Source: UBA8337 sp965658615 (GTDB taxonomy: Bacteria > Pseudomonadota > Alphaproteobacteria > RS24). Taken from it: 13,408 bases of DNA. Position 1 is the first letter of the stretch; every line of letters begins with the position of its first letter. The position numbers were made by a program, and so were the translations under genes. Below are positions 1-6,845 of the stretch, in pieces. The notes below the pieces were generated by a model. It was not told the DNA's origin and made no database searches. It saw only the letters and a list, made by a program, of their open reading frames with translations. The DNA is taken from assembly GCA_965658615.1 (NCBI GenBank), contig CBFHSX010000041.1, forward strand, positions 1 to 13,408, in the 5' to 3' direction.

Positions 1-714
1 ATTATTCGGCTCGCCCGCGCACCAATCCTCAAAAGCACCATTGACGGCACTGCCGCTGCTCGTGCCCTGCCAGAATTGATCACCATTCTCCGGCCCCGAA
101 GAATAGCGCCATTCGCCTTCCGTATCGGCGTCGTCACCGCTGATCCAGGCAGGACTTGAACCGCCGATTTTTTCGACGATAAAATCCATTTCACCTTCCG
201 AGGTGATGGTCGCCAGATAACCGCTTTCGCCGTTCAGCGTGCGGGCGGCGGCATCGTCGCGCGCATCGTCCCAGTCAATGTCGCCACTGGCGACATATTC
301 GTAAAACCGGCCCGTACCGGCATAATAGGCCGCGCCTGCGGTTGAAGCGGTGGTGGTCAATGTGCCGCCAAAGCCGCGATAAGCCAGCGTGCCGAGCGCA
401 TTATTGACATTGGTCAGCGAGCCCTCAAAGGAAATCTCATCGGCCGTGCCGCTGGTCCAATCGGCGGTGGTATAGCCTTGCGGGGCGCTGAGACTGGAGG
501 TGGTGGTGATTTGCACATTACCCGTATCGACCGAAACGGTGACGCGGATTGTGCCCATCAGATTGATAACGCTGACGCCGGAAATCGTCTCGAAACTGTC
601 GGGATTGCCGTTAATGCTGCTCGGCGCCGTTACCGATTGCGCATGCGCAGGCGAGGTCGGCGCAATAAGCCCCCCCAGCAGCACGAGTGCTGCCCACCCC
701 CAACTGATACGCAA
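1..714 (-). CDS. Secreted protein with Ig/cadherin-like repeat and C-type lectin-like domain (partial, 3' end off window)
   Basis: The minus-strand frame stays open from the TTG at 714-712 to the left edge (238 codons seen). Residues 1-25 form a signal peptide: R2, a hydrophobic stretch at 8-18, and an AHA/Q cleavage site. Residues about 39-130 are rich in Thr, Ser and Val and resemble the Ig/cadherin-like repeats of bacterial surface proteins (ISFEGSLTNVNNALGTLAY pattern). From about F137 the sequence reads as a C-type lectin-like domain: WDDAR, GYLATITS, WISGDDAD, GEWRYSSGPE, FWQG, VNGAFEDW and finally GEPNN at 234-238. An EPN triplet is the calcium/mannose-type signature in animal lectins; sugar binding here is inference. 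The domain end and any later domains lie outside the window. No ATG is available. TTG at 723-721 is an alternative start, the frame is closed by TGA at 759-757, and neither TTG has a well-spaced Shine-Dalgarno. Confidence 0.8.
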   Translation of the reverse strand, partial: MRISWGWAALVLLGGLIAPTSPAHAQSVTAPSSINGNPDSFETISGVSVINLMGTIRVTVSVDTGNVQITTTSSLSAPQGYTTADWTSGTADEISFEGSLTNVNNALGTLAYRGFGGTLTTTASTAGAAYYAGTGRFYEYVASGDIDWDDARDDAAARTLNGESGYLATITSEGEMDFIVEKIGGSSPAWISGDDADTEGEWRYSSGPENGDQFWQGTSSGSAVNGAFEDWCAGEPNN

Positions 715-781
715 CCTTGTCAAAACGCTGGTAAAATAGCCAAAAACGGGCCAGACTCAAGCGCAAACAGGGGGGGATTAA

Positions 782-1210
782 ATGCAGCCGACACCGGAAG
801 ATTTGACGCAATGGACCGATATGGTGTCCTTCGTAAAACATTTGGGGATACAGATCACCGAGGTGACTGCCGGACATGTAAAAGGGCATTTGCTCATCCG
901 GCCCGAATTGACCAATCATCTGCCCAATGCGCATGGCGGTGTGTTTATGAGTTTTGCCGATGCGCTGGGCGCGTTTGGCGCGCAATTTCATCTGCCCGAG
1001 GGGGCTGAGGGCACGACGACGATTGAAAGCAAAACCAATTTTCTGCGCGCCGTGCAAGAGGGCGACACGCTCTATGGCGTGTGCAAACCGCTCAATGTCG
1101 GGCGGCGTATCTCGGTTTGGCAGACCGACATCACGCGCGGCGACGGCAAGCTGGCGGCGCAAGTGACGCAAACGCAAATCGTGCTGTGGCCGCTACCTGA
1201 TAAAACTTAG
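782..1210 (+). CDS. PaaI-type hotdog-fold thioesterase
   Basis: This 142-residue protein has the size and core motif of the 4HBT/PaaI thioesterase family, cytosolic enzymes that hydrolyse acyl-CoA thioesters. The hotdog helix begins at N49-A-H-G-G53 and continues to FADALGAF, with D60 where PaaI-like enzymes carry a catalytic acid. The later strands (TIESKTNFLRAV at 80-91, GRRISVWQTDI at 107-117) fit the family, including the usual INFLRPA-like segment. The ATG at 782 follows a G-rich ribosome binding site (769-776, AGGGGGGG). The 67-bp spacer upstream is shared with the divergent lectin-domain gene. The stop interlocks with that of the convergent membrane-protein gene. The family is clear, but the acyl substrate cannot be read from the sequence. 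Confidence 0.88.
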   Translation: MQPTPEDLTQWTDMVSFVKHLGIQITEVTAGHVKGHLLIRPELTNHLPNAHGGVFMSFADALGAFGAQFHLPEGAEGTTTIESKTNFLRAVQEGDTLYGVCKPLNVGRRISVWQTDITRGDGKLAAQVTQTQIVLWPLPDKT

Positions 1211-1635
1211 ATCATCGAGCCGGTTTCGCCCAGCACATAGCGCGCCACATCAACGACGTCGATGGTCAGCGAAATACCCGACATCACCAGATAGAACAGT
1301 ACGAATTTGGCAAAATAGGGCGTCGTTTCATAATCTTTGCGGTGCAGGAATATCCACACATAGACCGGCGTCCAGCAGATGATATGGGCCAAACCCAGCA
1401 GCCGAACATAACCATATGTTTGGTACAAATATTCCATAAATTGGCCGGCCAGGAGAAAGGCGACAATAATGGCAATCGCCTCATAGCGCGGCCGCCACCC
1501 CTTATCGGTGCGCTTGGCGATAAAGAAAACGGCGCCAAGATTGGCCGCCGCCAGAACGGTAAGATAGGCCAGCAGCCAAGCCGGTGCCGTTGCCTGCATC
1601 GCCGCGCTGAGATTTTCATATTCTTGCATCATCAT
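1207..1635 (-). CDS. Unrecognised four-helix integral membrane protein
   Basis: I do not recognise this 142-residue protein. It shows four hydrophobic segments at about 19-40, 52-71, 76-97 and 108-130, so it should sit in the inner membrane. A charged loop, KRTDKGWRPRYE (41-52), separates the first two helices. Polar residues within or next to later helices (H84, W88, D126, D129) are the sort that could be functional. The gene opens with three consecutive ATGs (1635, 1632, 1629). The G-run at 1641-1637 lies 1, 4 and 7 nt before them, so the second or third ATG is the likelier start (141 or 140 residues). It has no co-directional neighbour. It converges with the thioesterase gene (4-bp overlap of stop codons) and diverges from the metalloprotein gene over 99 bp. 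Confidence 0.72.
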   Translation of the reverse strand: MMMQEYENLSAAMQATAPAWLLAYLTVLAAANLGAVFFIAKRTDKGWRPRYEAIAIIVAFLLAGQFMEYLYQTYGYVRLLGLAHIICWTPVYVWIFLHRKDYETTPYFAKFVLFYLVMSGISLTIDVVDVARYVLGETGSMI

Positions 1636-1734
1636 TCCCCCTTTTTATGTTTTGCCAAAGTTTACACGATTTTGCCGTTGCGCCCAGCCAAAACAGATTT
1701 CGTGTTGCGTTAGAGAATCCGGTAATTTGGCGGC

Positions 1735-2439
1735 ATGGATAGGGAAGTCGAGATTGCCGGCCACCGCGTGGTCATCGCCTATAAGCGGGTGAAAAACATC
1801 AATATGCGCTTGCAGGCTTGCCCGCAGGGTGGGGCGGGGATTGTGTTGGTCTCGGCGCCGCGCCGCGTGCCGCTGCGCGACATTGCGGCTTTTGTGGTCG
1901 AAAAAAGCAATTGGATTGAAACGAATATGGCCAAGCTTTTGGCCCGCGCGCCGACACCGCTGAGCTATGCACAAGGTACGCTGCACCCGCTTTGGGGGCA
2001 GGATTACCCGTTGCATATTGAAACGGTCGGGCGCGGGCAAAAGGCGGCGTTTGACGGCGCAAGCTGGCGCATGGCGGTGCGGGCTGATGCCGCCGCTGAA
2101 AAACGCGCAGCCTTATTGGAGGCTGCTTATCAGCAAGAATTGCTCGTCAAAGCGCGCCCGCTTATGGCGCAATGGAGCGAGACAATGGGCTTGCAGCCGC
2201 AGCTTTTGAAAGCGCAAAAAATGAAATCGCGCTGGGGCAGTTGCCATGTCAGCAAGGGGATTATCAAGCTCAATTCCGAATTGGCGCGCAAGCCCGAAGC
2301 CCTGCTTGAATATGTGCTGGTGCACGAACTCGTGCATTTATTTGAGCGCGGGCATAATGCGCGCTTTTATGCTTATATGGATAAATATCTGTCCGACTGG
2401 CGCGCCCGTAAGCAGCGTTTAAATGCCACGGCGTGCTAA
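1735..2439 (+). CDS. YgjP/DUF45 (M48-like) zinc metalloprotein
   Basis: This 234-residue protein belongs to the DUF45/YgjP family, annotated as M48-like metal-dependent hydrolases; E. coli YgjP has been described as a UTP pyrophosphatase. The C-terminal catalytic part shows the family block KSRWGSC (164-170) and IKLNSELARKP (177-187), then the zinc motif H197-E-L-V-H201 with a third histidine at H207 (HExxHx5H). The N-terminal part (1-70) has the strand-rich VxIxxKRVKNINMRL pattern seen in the family, where many members have RRS/KR at that point. Length matches typical members (about 230-240). No signal peptide is seen, so it is cytosolic. The ATG at 1735 has only a weak upstream ribosome binding site. 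The nearest downstream gene, ilvD, is 76 bp away and functionally unrelated. The natural substrate is not evident from the sequence. Confidence 0.87.
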   Translation: MDREVEIAGHRVVIAYKRVKNINMRLQACPQGGAGIVLVSAPRRVPLRDIAAFVVEKSNWIETNMAKLLARAPTPLSYAQGTLHPLWGQDYPLHIETVGRGQKAAFDGASWRMAVRADAAAEKRAALLEAAYQQELLVKARPLMAQWSETMGLQPQLLKAQKMKSRWGSCHVSKGIIKLNSELARKPEALLEYVLVHELVHLFERGHNARFYAYMDKYLSDWRARKQRLNATAC

Positions 2440-2515
2440 CGCTTTACGCTGCGGCCCAAAATGGGTAAGACAGGCACACAATATCGGGCTTAGATGAGAA
2501 CAAGCAGGTGGTGAT

Positions 2516-4351
2516 ATGCCGAAACTGAGAAGCAGAACCTCAACCCATGGACGCAATATGGCCGGTGCCCGCGGCCTATGGCGCGCAACCGGTATGGGCG
2601 ATAGCGATTTCGGCAAGCCGATTATCGCCGTATCGAACAGCTTTACGCAATTTGTGCCCGGCCATGTGCATTTGAAAGATTTGGGCCAGCTTGTGGCGCG
2701 CGAGATTGAAGCGGCCGGCGGTGTCGCCAAAGAGTTCAATACCATCGCCGTTGATGACGGTATCGCTATGGGCCATGACGGCATGTTGTATTCGCTGCCC
2801 TCGCGCGAGATTATCGCCGATAGCGTTGAGTATATGGCCAATGCGCATTGTGCCGATGCGTTGGTCTGCATTTCCAATTGCGATAAAATCACCCCGGGTA
2901 TGCTGATGGCGGCGTTGCGCCTCAACATCCCTGTCGTGTTCGTTTCCGGCGGGCCGATGGAAGCCGGCAAAGTCGTGTGGGATGATGAAGAGCGCGCTGT
3001 CGATTTGGTCGATGCCATGGTCGCCGCCGCCGATGACAGCATGTCGGATGAACAAGTCGATGCGATCGAGCGCTCGGCTTGCCCGACTTGCGGCTCGTGC
3101 TCGGGCATGTTTACCGCCAATTCGATGAATTGCCTGACCGAGGCTTTGGGCTTGTCTTTGCCCGGCAATGGTTCGGTGCTGGCCACACATGCCGATCGCG
3201 AAGCGTTGTTTAAACGCGCCGGCCGTCTGGTGGTCGAGCTGTGCACCCGCTATTACGAAAATGATGATGAGAGCGCGCTGCCACGTTCCATGGCCAATTT
3301 CAAGGGTTTTGAAAATGCCATGACATTGGATATCGCCATGGGCGGCTCGACCAACACGGTGCTGCACTTATTGGCCGCCGCGCATGAGGCGGGGGTGGAT
3401 TTCACCATGGCCGATATTGACCGCCTGTCGCGCAAAGTGCCTGTGCTCAGCAAGGTCGCGCCGGCCGTGCCGAATGTGCATATGGAAGATGTGCATCGCG
3501 CCGGTGGCATCATGGGTATTCTCGGCGCGCTGTCACGCGGCGGGTTGCTGCATGACGACCAGCCGACCGTGCATTCCAAAACCATGGCCGAGGCGATCGC
3601 AACATATGATATTGCCGGTGATGTGTCGGATGACGTCAGCGAATTTTATCGCGCCGCGCCGGGCGGCGTGCCGACGCAAGTAGCGTTCAGCCAAAGCCGT
3701 CGCTTCGACACATTCGACAATGATCGCGAAAGCGGCGTGGTGCGCGATACCGCGCACGCGTTCAGCCAAGATGGTGGTCTGGCTGTGCTGTTCGGCAATC
3801 TCGCCGAAAAGGGCTGCATCGTTAAAACCGCCGCCGTGGCCGAGGAATGTTTTGAGTTCACCGGCACGGCGCGGGTTTTTGAAAGTCAGGATTCTGCCGT
3901 CGCCGCCATTATGGCGAATGATCAGGTGCACGCCGGTGATGTCGTCATCATCCGCTATGAAGGGCCGAAAGGCGGGCCGGGTATGCAAGAAATGTTGTAT
4001 CCGACAAGCTATTTGAAATCCAAGCAGCTCGACAAGGTGTGTGCCTTGGTGACGGACGGACGTTTTTCGGGCGGCACATCGGGTCTGTCGATCGGTCATG
4101 TCTCGCCGGAAGCGGCGAATGGCGGCCTCATCGGTCTGGTCGAGGATGGCGATAAGATCGAGATTTCCATCCCCAATCGCTCAATCCATTTGGCCGTCTC
4201 GGATGAAGAGATCGCCAAACGGCGTGCCGCGCAAGATGAAAAAGGTTGGCAACCGGCGGAGAAACGCGAGCGCGCTGTCTCGAAAGCGCTGAAAGCCTAT
4301 GCTGCTTTCGCCACCAGCGCCGATCGCGGTGCCGTGCGCGAAATCGACTAG
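2516..4351 (+). CDS. ilvD: Dihydroxy-acid dehydratase
   Basis: IlvD dehydrates 2,3-dihydroxy-3-methylbutanoate (and the methylpentanoate analogue) to the 2-keto acids that precede valine and isoleucine, in the cytosol. The 611-residue product lines up from end to end with E. coli IlvD (616). It starts MPKLRSRTSTHGRNMAG and ends in the SADRGAVR block. Visible functional residues are D81, the iron-sulfur ligand C122 in NCDKITPG, D123 and K124 (metal ligands, the Lys carboxylated in the family), CPTCGSCSG at 189-197 with C195 the second cluster ligand, E492, and S518 in DGRFSGGTSG (active site). It is the E. coli-like subtype, with SFTQFVPGH where other subtypes have a third cysteine. The ATG at 2516 follows AGGTGG (2506-2511). 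No other ilv or leu gene is nearby and no leader-peptide attenuator is seen in the 76-bp upstream gap. Confidence 0.98.
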   Translation: MPKLRSRTSTHGRNMAGARGLWRATGMGDSDFGKPIIAVSNSFTQFVPGHVHLKDLGQLVAREIEAAGGVAKEFNTIAVDDGIAMGHDGMLYSLPSREIIADSVEYMANAHCADALVCISNCDKITPGMLMAALRLNIPVVFVSGGPMEAGKVVWDDEERAVDLVDAMVAAADDSMSDEQVDAIERSACPTCGSCSGMFTANSMNCLTEALGLSLPGNGSVLATHADREALFKRAGRLVVELCTRYYENDDESALPRSMANFKGFENAMTLDIAMGGSTNTVLHLLAAAHEAGVDFTMADIDRLSRKVPVLSKVAPAVPNVHMEDVHRAGGIMGILGALSRGGLLHDDQPTVHSKTMAEAIATYDIAGDVSDDVSEFYRAAPGGVPTQVAFSQSRRFDTFDNDRESGVVRDTAHAFSQDGGLAVLFGNLAEKGCIVKTAAVAEECFEFTGTARVFESQDSAVAAIMANDQVHAGDVVIIRYEGPKGGPGMQEMLYPTSYLKSKQLDKVCALVTDGRFSGGTSGLSIGHVSPEAANGGLIGLVEDGDKIEISIPNRSIHLAVSDEEIAKRRAAQDEKGWQPAEKRERAVSKALKAYAAFATSADRGAVREID

Positions 4352-5439
4352 AGCGGCACCACCAAATCGCCGATTGTGTCGCGCTTGCAGGCGTCGATAA
4401 AGGCCTCGCCCAGCGCATGGCTGCGGCGCACGACCTCGCCCCATTTCCGGAACCGTTCGGCTTCGTTTTTGCGATATTTCGGGAAATCCTGGCGCGACGG
4501 TATTTTGCCGTCGGGCAGGGCCTTGGCCCATGCGGGTGACGGCGCAAGCATCACAACATTGTCGAGCAGACGCGTTGGGGCTTTGCGCCATGGGTAAAAT
4601 TTGTCGAACCAACGCATTTTAAAATGGTCGTAAAAATGCGGGTAGAGAATAAGCCCGTCTGTCTTTGGCCAAAACGTGCCGGGCACGGGGTGATAATCCA
4701 GCATGCCGCCATCGTGATATTTATGCGTCGGGTCTTCGTTCAAGCGCACGGCTTGCATATAGACCGGAATGGCACCGGAGGCGCGCAAGGCCGGTAGGAA
4801 ATTATCGCCGTTCAGGGTCGCCTGACGGACGCGATAGCCGTCGCGGGCATCGAAGTTTATGCTACTGCGTGGGTCTGAGAAGACCGTGCGTTCGGCCAGG
4901 CCGCGCAAATGTTGGCCGGTCATGGTGGCCAGCAGACCGGCGCGCGCCAAGGCCAGAGCTTGGCGTGGTAGGCGCGCATTCAGACCGCCATGGCAGCGCA
5001 CCGTACCGATATGGAGGCGGTAGGCCTCATTGGTCAGTATCTCGGCCACGCCCTTGCTCAAATCGCCGTCCGTATCGTGGCCCATCATCTTGCCGACAAC
5101 AATATCGGTCTGCCGGTCAATGGTTTTGAAGTCCATAGCGTCGGCATAGCTTTGCGCGATATAGGCCTCGGCCATGACGCGAATGGTGGTGTCGGGGTCT
5201 TTGCGCGCCGCGCCGGCCAGCTTGAACGCGCCGACCGAAGTGCCGAATAAATCAACCGGCGTCTTAGCGGTGCGTTGCGCCATGAAATGCGTAAAGACTT
5301 TGTGGTCAAGGCCTGCAATGGCCAGCCATTTCGCGGCCCCAGAGGCGCCGAAAATGGCGCTCACATGGTCGGGCGACAGGCCGTGTTTTTTGATATGCGC
5401 CAGCGCGGCGGGGCCGGCGGCGATAATCAAATCACTCAC
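4348..5439 (-). CDS. Patatin-like phospholipase / lipid acyl hydrolase
   Basis: This 363-residue protein has the catalytic dyad of patatin-type lipid acyl hydrolases. The nucleophile elbow is F-G-T-S68-V-G (GxSxG), and the aspartate is in Y-H-D243-G-G. R219-A-S-G-A-I-P just before the Asp loop matches the patatin ASxAxP pattern. An oxyanion-type glycine-rich segment, IFGASGAAKWLAIAGLD (29-45), lies unusually close before the serine. The C-terminal 100 residues are basic and aromatic-rich (KMRWFDKFYPWRKAP) and could contact membrane, which is inference. No signal peptide is evident. The start is the GTG at 5439, which overlaps the TGA of the upstream PuuD-like gene (GTGA), so the two are probably co-translated. 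The stop interlocks with the ilvD stop at CTAG. The lipid substrate is unknown. Confidence 0.85.
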   Translation of the reverse strand: MSDLIIAAGPAALAHIKKHGLSPDHVSAIFGASGAAKWLAIAGLDHKVFTHFMAQRTAKTPVDLFGTSVGAFKLAGAARKDPDTTIRVMAEAYIAQSYADAMDFKTIDRQTDIVVGKMMGHDTDGDLSKGVAEILTNEAYRLHIGTVRCHGGLNARLPRQALALARAGLLATMTGQHLRGLAERTVFSDPRSSINFDARDGYRVRQATLNGDNFLPALRASGAIPVYMQAVRLNEDPTHKYHDGGMLDYHPVPGTFWPKTDGLILYPHFYDHFKMRWFDKFYPWRKAPTRLLDNVVMLAPSPAWAKALPDGKIPSRQDFPKYRKNEAERFRKWGEVVRRSHALGEAFIDACKRDTIGDLVVPL

Positions 5440-6179
5440 TTTGCGGCCTCCCGCATGGCGCGTTCAAAATCGCCGAACAAGGCAGCTGAAATGGCGTTTT
5501 CGCCATTTTGATATTCCGGGTGCCATTGCACACCGACGCAATAGCGCGCCGTCTTGTGCCGCGCCGCTTCGATAATGCCGTCCTCGGCAGTCGCCTCCAG
5601 CGTCAACTCATCGGCCAGTCGATCAACCGCTTGCCAGTGCAACGAATTGGTCATGGCGCCGGGCGTGCCGAGCAGTCTATGAAAATAGCCGCCTTCGACA
5701 AATTGCACCTCATGGCGCGCCACAAATCGCGCATCATGCGTGTCGCCCCTCGGTGTACGATGCGACAGCTTGCCGTCCATTTTATGTATATCAGTCATCA
5801 GCGAGCCGCCCAAAGCGACGTTCAATTCCTGAAAGCCACGGCAAATCGCCAGCACGGGCAGGTCGCGGGCCAGCGCGCCTTCAATCAGGGCAAAGGCGAC
5901 GCGGTCGCGGTTTTCGTCATAGGGCTCATAAGTGGCATGCGGTGCGACGCCATAATGCGACGGGTGCACATTGGTGCGATTGCCCGTCATTAACAGCCCG
6001 TCCAGCCGCGCCAGCAAAGCCTCGCTTTGCAGCTGGCGGTCAGCCGGAATCAAAACGGGCTGCACGTCCATATGGCTGGCCACAGCATTCAGGTATAGCT
6101 GATTGACGGCTTGCAGCGTGTCAATCTCATGCGCTTTTTCATTACAGATAATGCCCAGCAGCAAGATGGTTCTCCGCAT
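5436..6179 (-). CDS. Gamma-glutamyl-gamma-aminobutyrate hydrolase family (PuuD-like, peptidase C26)
   Basis: This is a class I glutamine amidotransferase-fold hydrolase of 247 residues, close to the 254 of E. coli PuuD. The catalytic triad is visible: nucleophile C113 in LPVLAICRGFQELN, and H220 with E222 in GVQWHPEYQ. The GLLMTGNRTNVHPSHYG segment (61-78) is the family's [TGG]xDVxPxxYG region. PuuD removes glutamate from gamma-glutamyl-GABA in putrescine breakdown, but no other puu gene is seen, so the exact substrate is open. I use the ATG at 6179 (MRRTILLLGIICNE), where the fold's first strand begins. The frame stays open upstream to 6485, but those residues overlap the divergent Sel1 gene. 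The next gene, a patatin-like hydrolase, starts within this gene's stop codon. Confidence 0.87.
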   Translation of the reverse strand: MRRTILLLGIICNEKAHEIDTLQAVNQLYLNAVASHMDVQPVLIPADRQLQSEALLARLDGLLMTGNRTNVHPSHYGVAPHATYEPYDENRDRVAFALIEGALARDLPVLAICRGFQELNVALGGSLMTDIHKMDGKLSHRTPRGDTHDARFVARHEVQFVEGGYFHRLLGTPGAMTNSLHWQAVDRLADELTLEATAEDGIIEAARHKTARYCVGVQWHPEYQNGENAISAALFGDFERAMREAAK

Positions 6180-6206
6180 TGCGTTACTATTCGATTTTGG
6201 TATAGC
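6179..6206 (+). promoter_or_regulatory. Candidate sigma-70-type promoter for the Sel1-repeat gene
   Basis: TTGCGT (6179-6184) and TATAGC (6201-6206) are separated by 16 bases, a near-consensus spacing, and lie 45 bp before the Sel1 gene's ATG. On the other strand the same bases read TGCTATACC, an extended -10 (complement of 6199-6207), placed about 20 bp before the PuuD-like start. This was read by eye; no transcription data support it. Confidence 0.38.
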
Positions 6207-6251
6207 ATGAAGCATCAAAGTTTCGCCATGTTTGCACGCTAGGGAAGAAAC

Positions 6252-6839
6252 ATGAAAAACAAATTTATATCTCTGATTGCTTTTACCTTGTTGGCCTCCA
6301 GCTCGGTGGCCCTTGCCTTGAGCGAGCGCGAGGGCCTGGATATTTATCAGCGCGGGCTTTATCTCGAAGCCATTGACTATTGGAAAAAAGCCGCCGCTGC
6401 CGGGGATGCCGGTTCGGCCTATCGGCTGAGCGAAGAATATTTCGACGCCAAAATCGTTAAGCGCGACCTGAAGCTGGCTTTTCAATATTTGCAGCAGGCT
6501 GCCAATGGCAATGATGCGCGCGCCCTGACCGATTTGGCCTCCATGTTTGATTATGGCACGGGCGTGCCGGAAGACCGCAAGCGCGCCGCCGAGCTATATC
6601 TTAAAGCGGCGCGCATGGGCATGCCGGCCGCCATGTTCAATATTGCCTCCATGCTGGAGACCGGAGAAGGCATCGCCATGGATAAGGTCGAGGCGTATAA
6701 ATATTATCTCTTGTCGCGCGATCAGGGTTTTGCGCCGTTTGCCAATAAAGCGCTGGAAGAAATCGCGGCCAATATGACCGCCGACCAGATTGCCGATGCC
6801 GAACAGCGGGCCGACGACTTCATCCCGCAGGCCAATTAG
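6252..6839 (+). CDS. Exported Sel1-repeat (TPR-like) protein
   Basis: This 195-residue protein begins with a signal peptide: K2 and K4, a hydrophobic stretch at 6-17, and likely cleavage at VALA/LS after residue 22. The rest is helical Sel1-type repeats. After a helical lead-in (about 28-50) come repeats at about 52-87, 88-123 and 124-160, each with the alternating Ala/Gly pattern (A..L...Y..G.G...D...A..YL..AA..G). The best conserved is ALTDLASMFDYGTGV with AELYLKAARMG. Such proteins usually act as periplasmic or envelope scaffolds for protein-protein contacts; no partner can be named here. The ATG at 6252 has a good AGGGAAG ribosome binding site (6240-6246). It diverges from the PuuD-like gene over 72 bp and converges with metC with only 6 bp between stop codons. 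Confidence 0.86.
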   Translation: MKNKFISLIAFTLLASSSVALALSEREGLDIYQRGLYLEAIDYWKKAAAAGDAGSAYRLSEEYFDAKIVKRDLKLAFQYLQQAANGNDARALTDLASMFDYGTGVPEDRKRAAELYLKAARMGMPAAMFNIASMLETGEGIAMDKVEAYKYYLLSRDQGFAPFANKALEEIAANMTADQIADAEQRADDFIPQAN

Positions 6840-6845
6840 GCGGCT

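Noticed and set aside
478..1177. Open frames on both strands spanning the lectin-gene 5' end and the thioesterase gene
   Set aside because: They cross two well-supported genes in other frames, have low-complexity Arg-rich translations, and show no domain or ribosome binding site.
2443..2471. Possible ilvD promoter TTTACG-17-TAAGAC and a small CCCA/TGGG inverted repeat (2455-2465)
   Set aside because: The -10 matches consensus poorly, and the 4-bp stem without a T-run is too weak for a terminator or attenuator. Both could be chance in a 76-bp gap.
2419..3367. Long minus-strand open frames (275 and 263 codons) opposite ilvD
   Set aside because: They lie entirely within or across ilvD, whose product matches known IlvD end to end. 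Their translations are Arg/His/Ser-rich without domain motifs, as expected for shadows of a GC-biased gene.
6180..6485. Upstream extension of the PuuD-like frame (102 extra codons)
   Set aside because: The extra residues do not resemble the family, run antisense through the Sel1 signal-peptide region, and would make the protein 100 residues too long.
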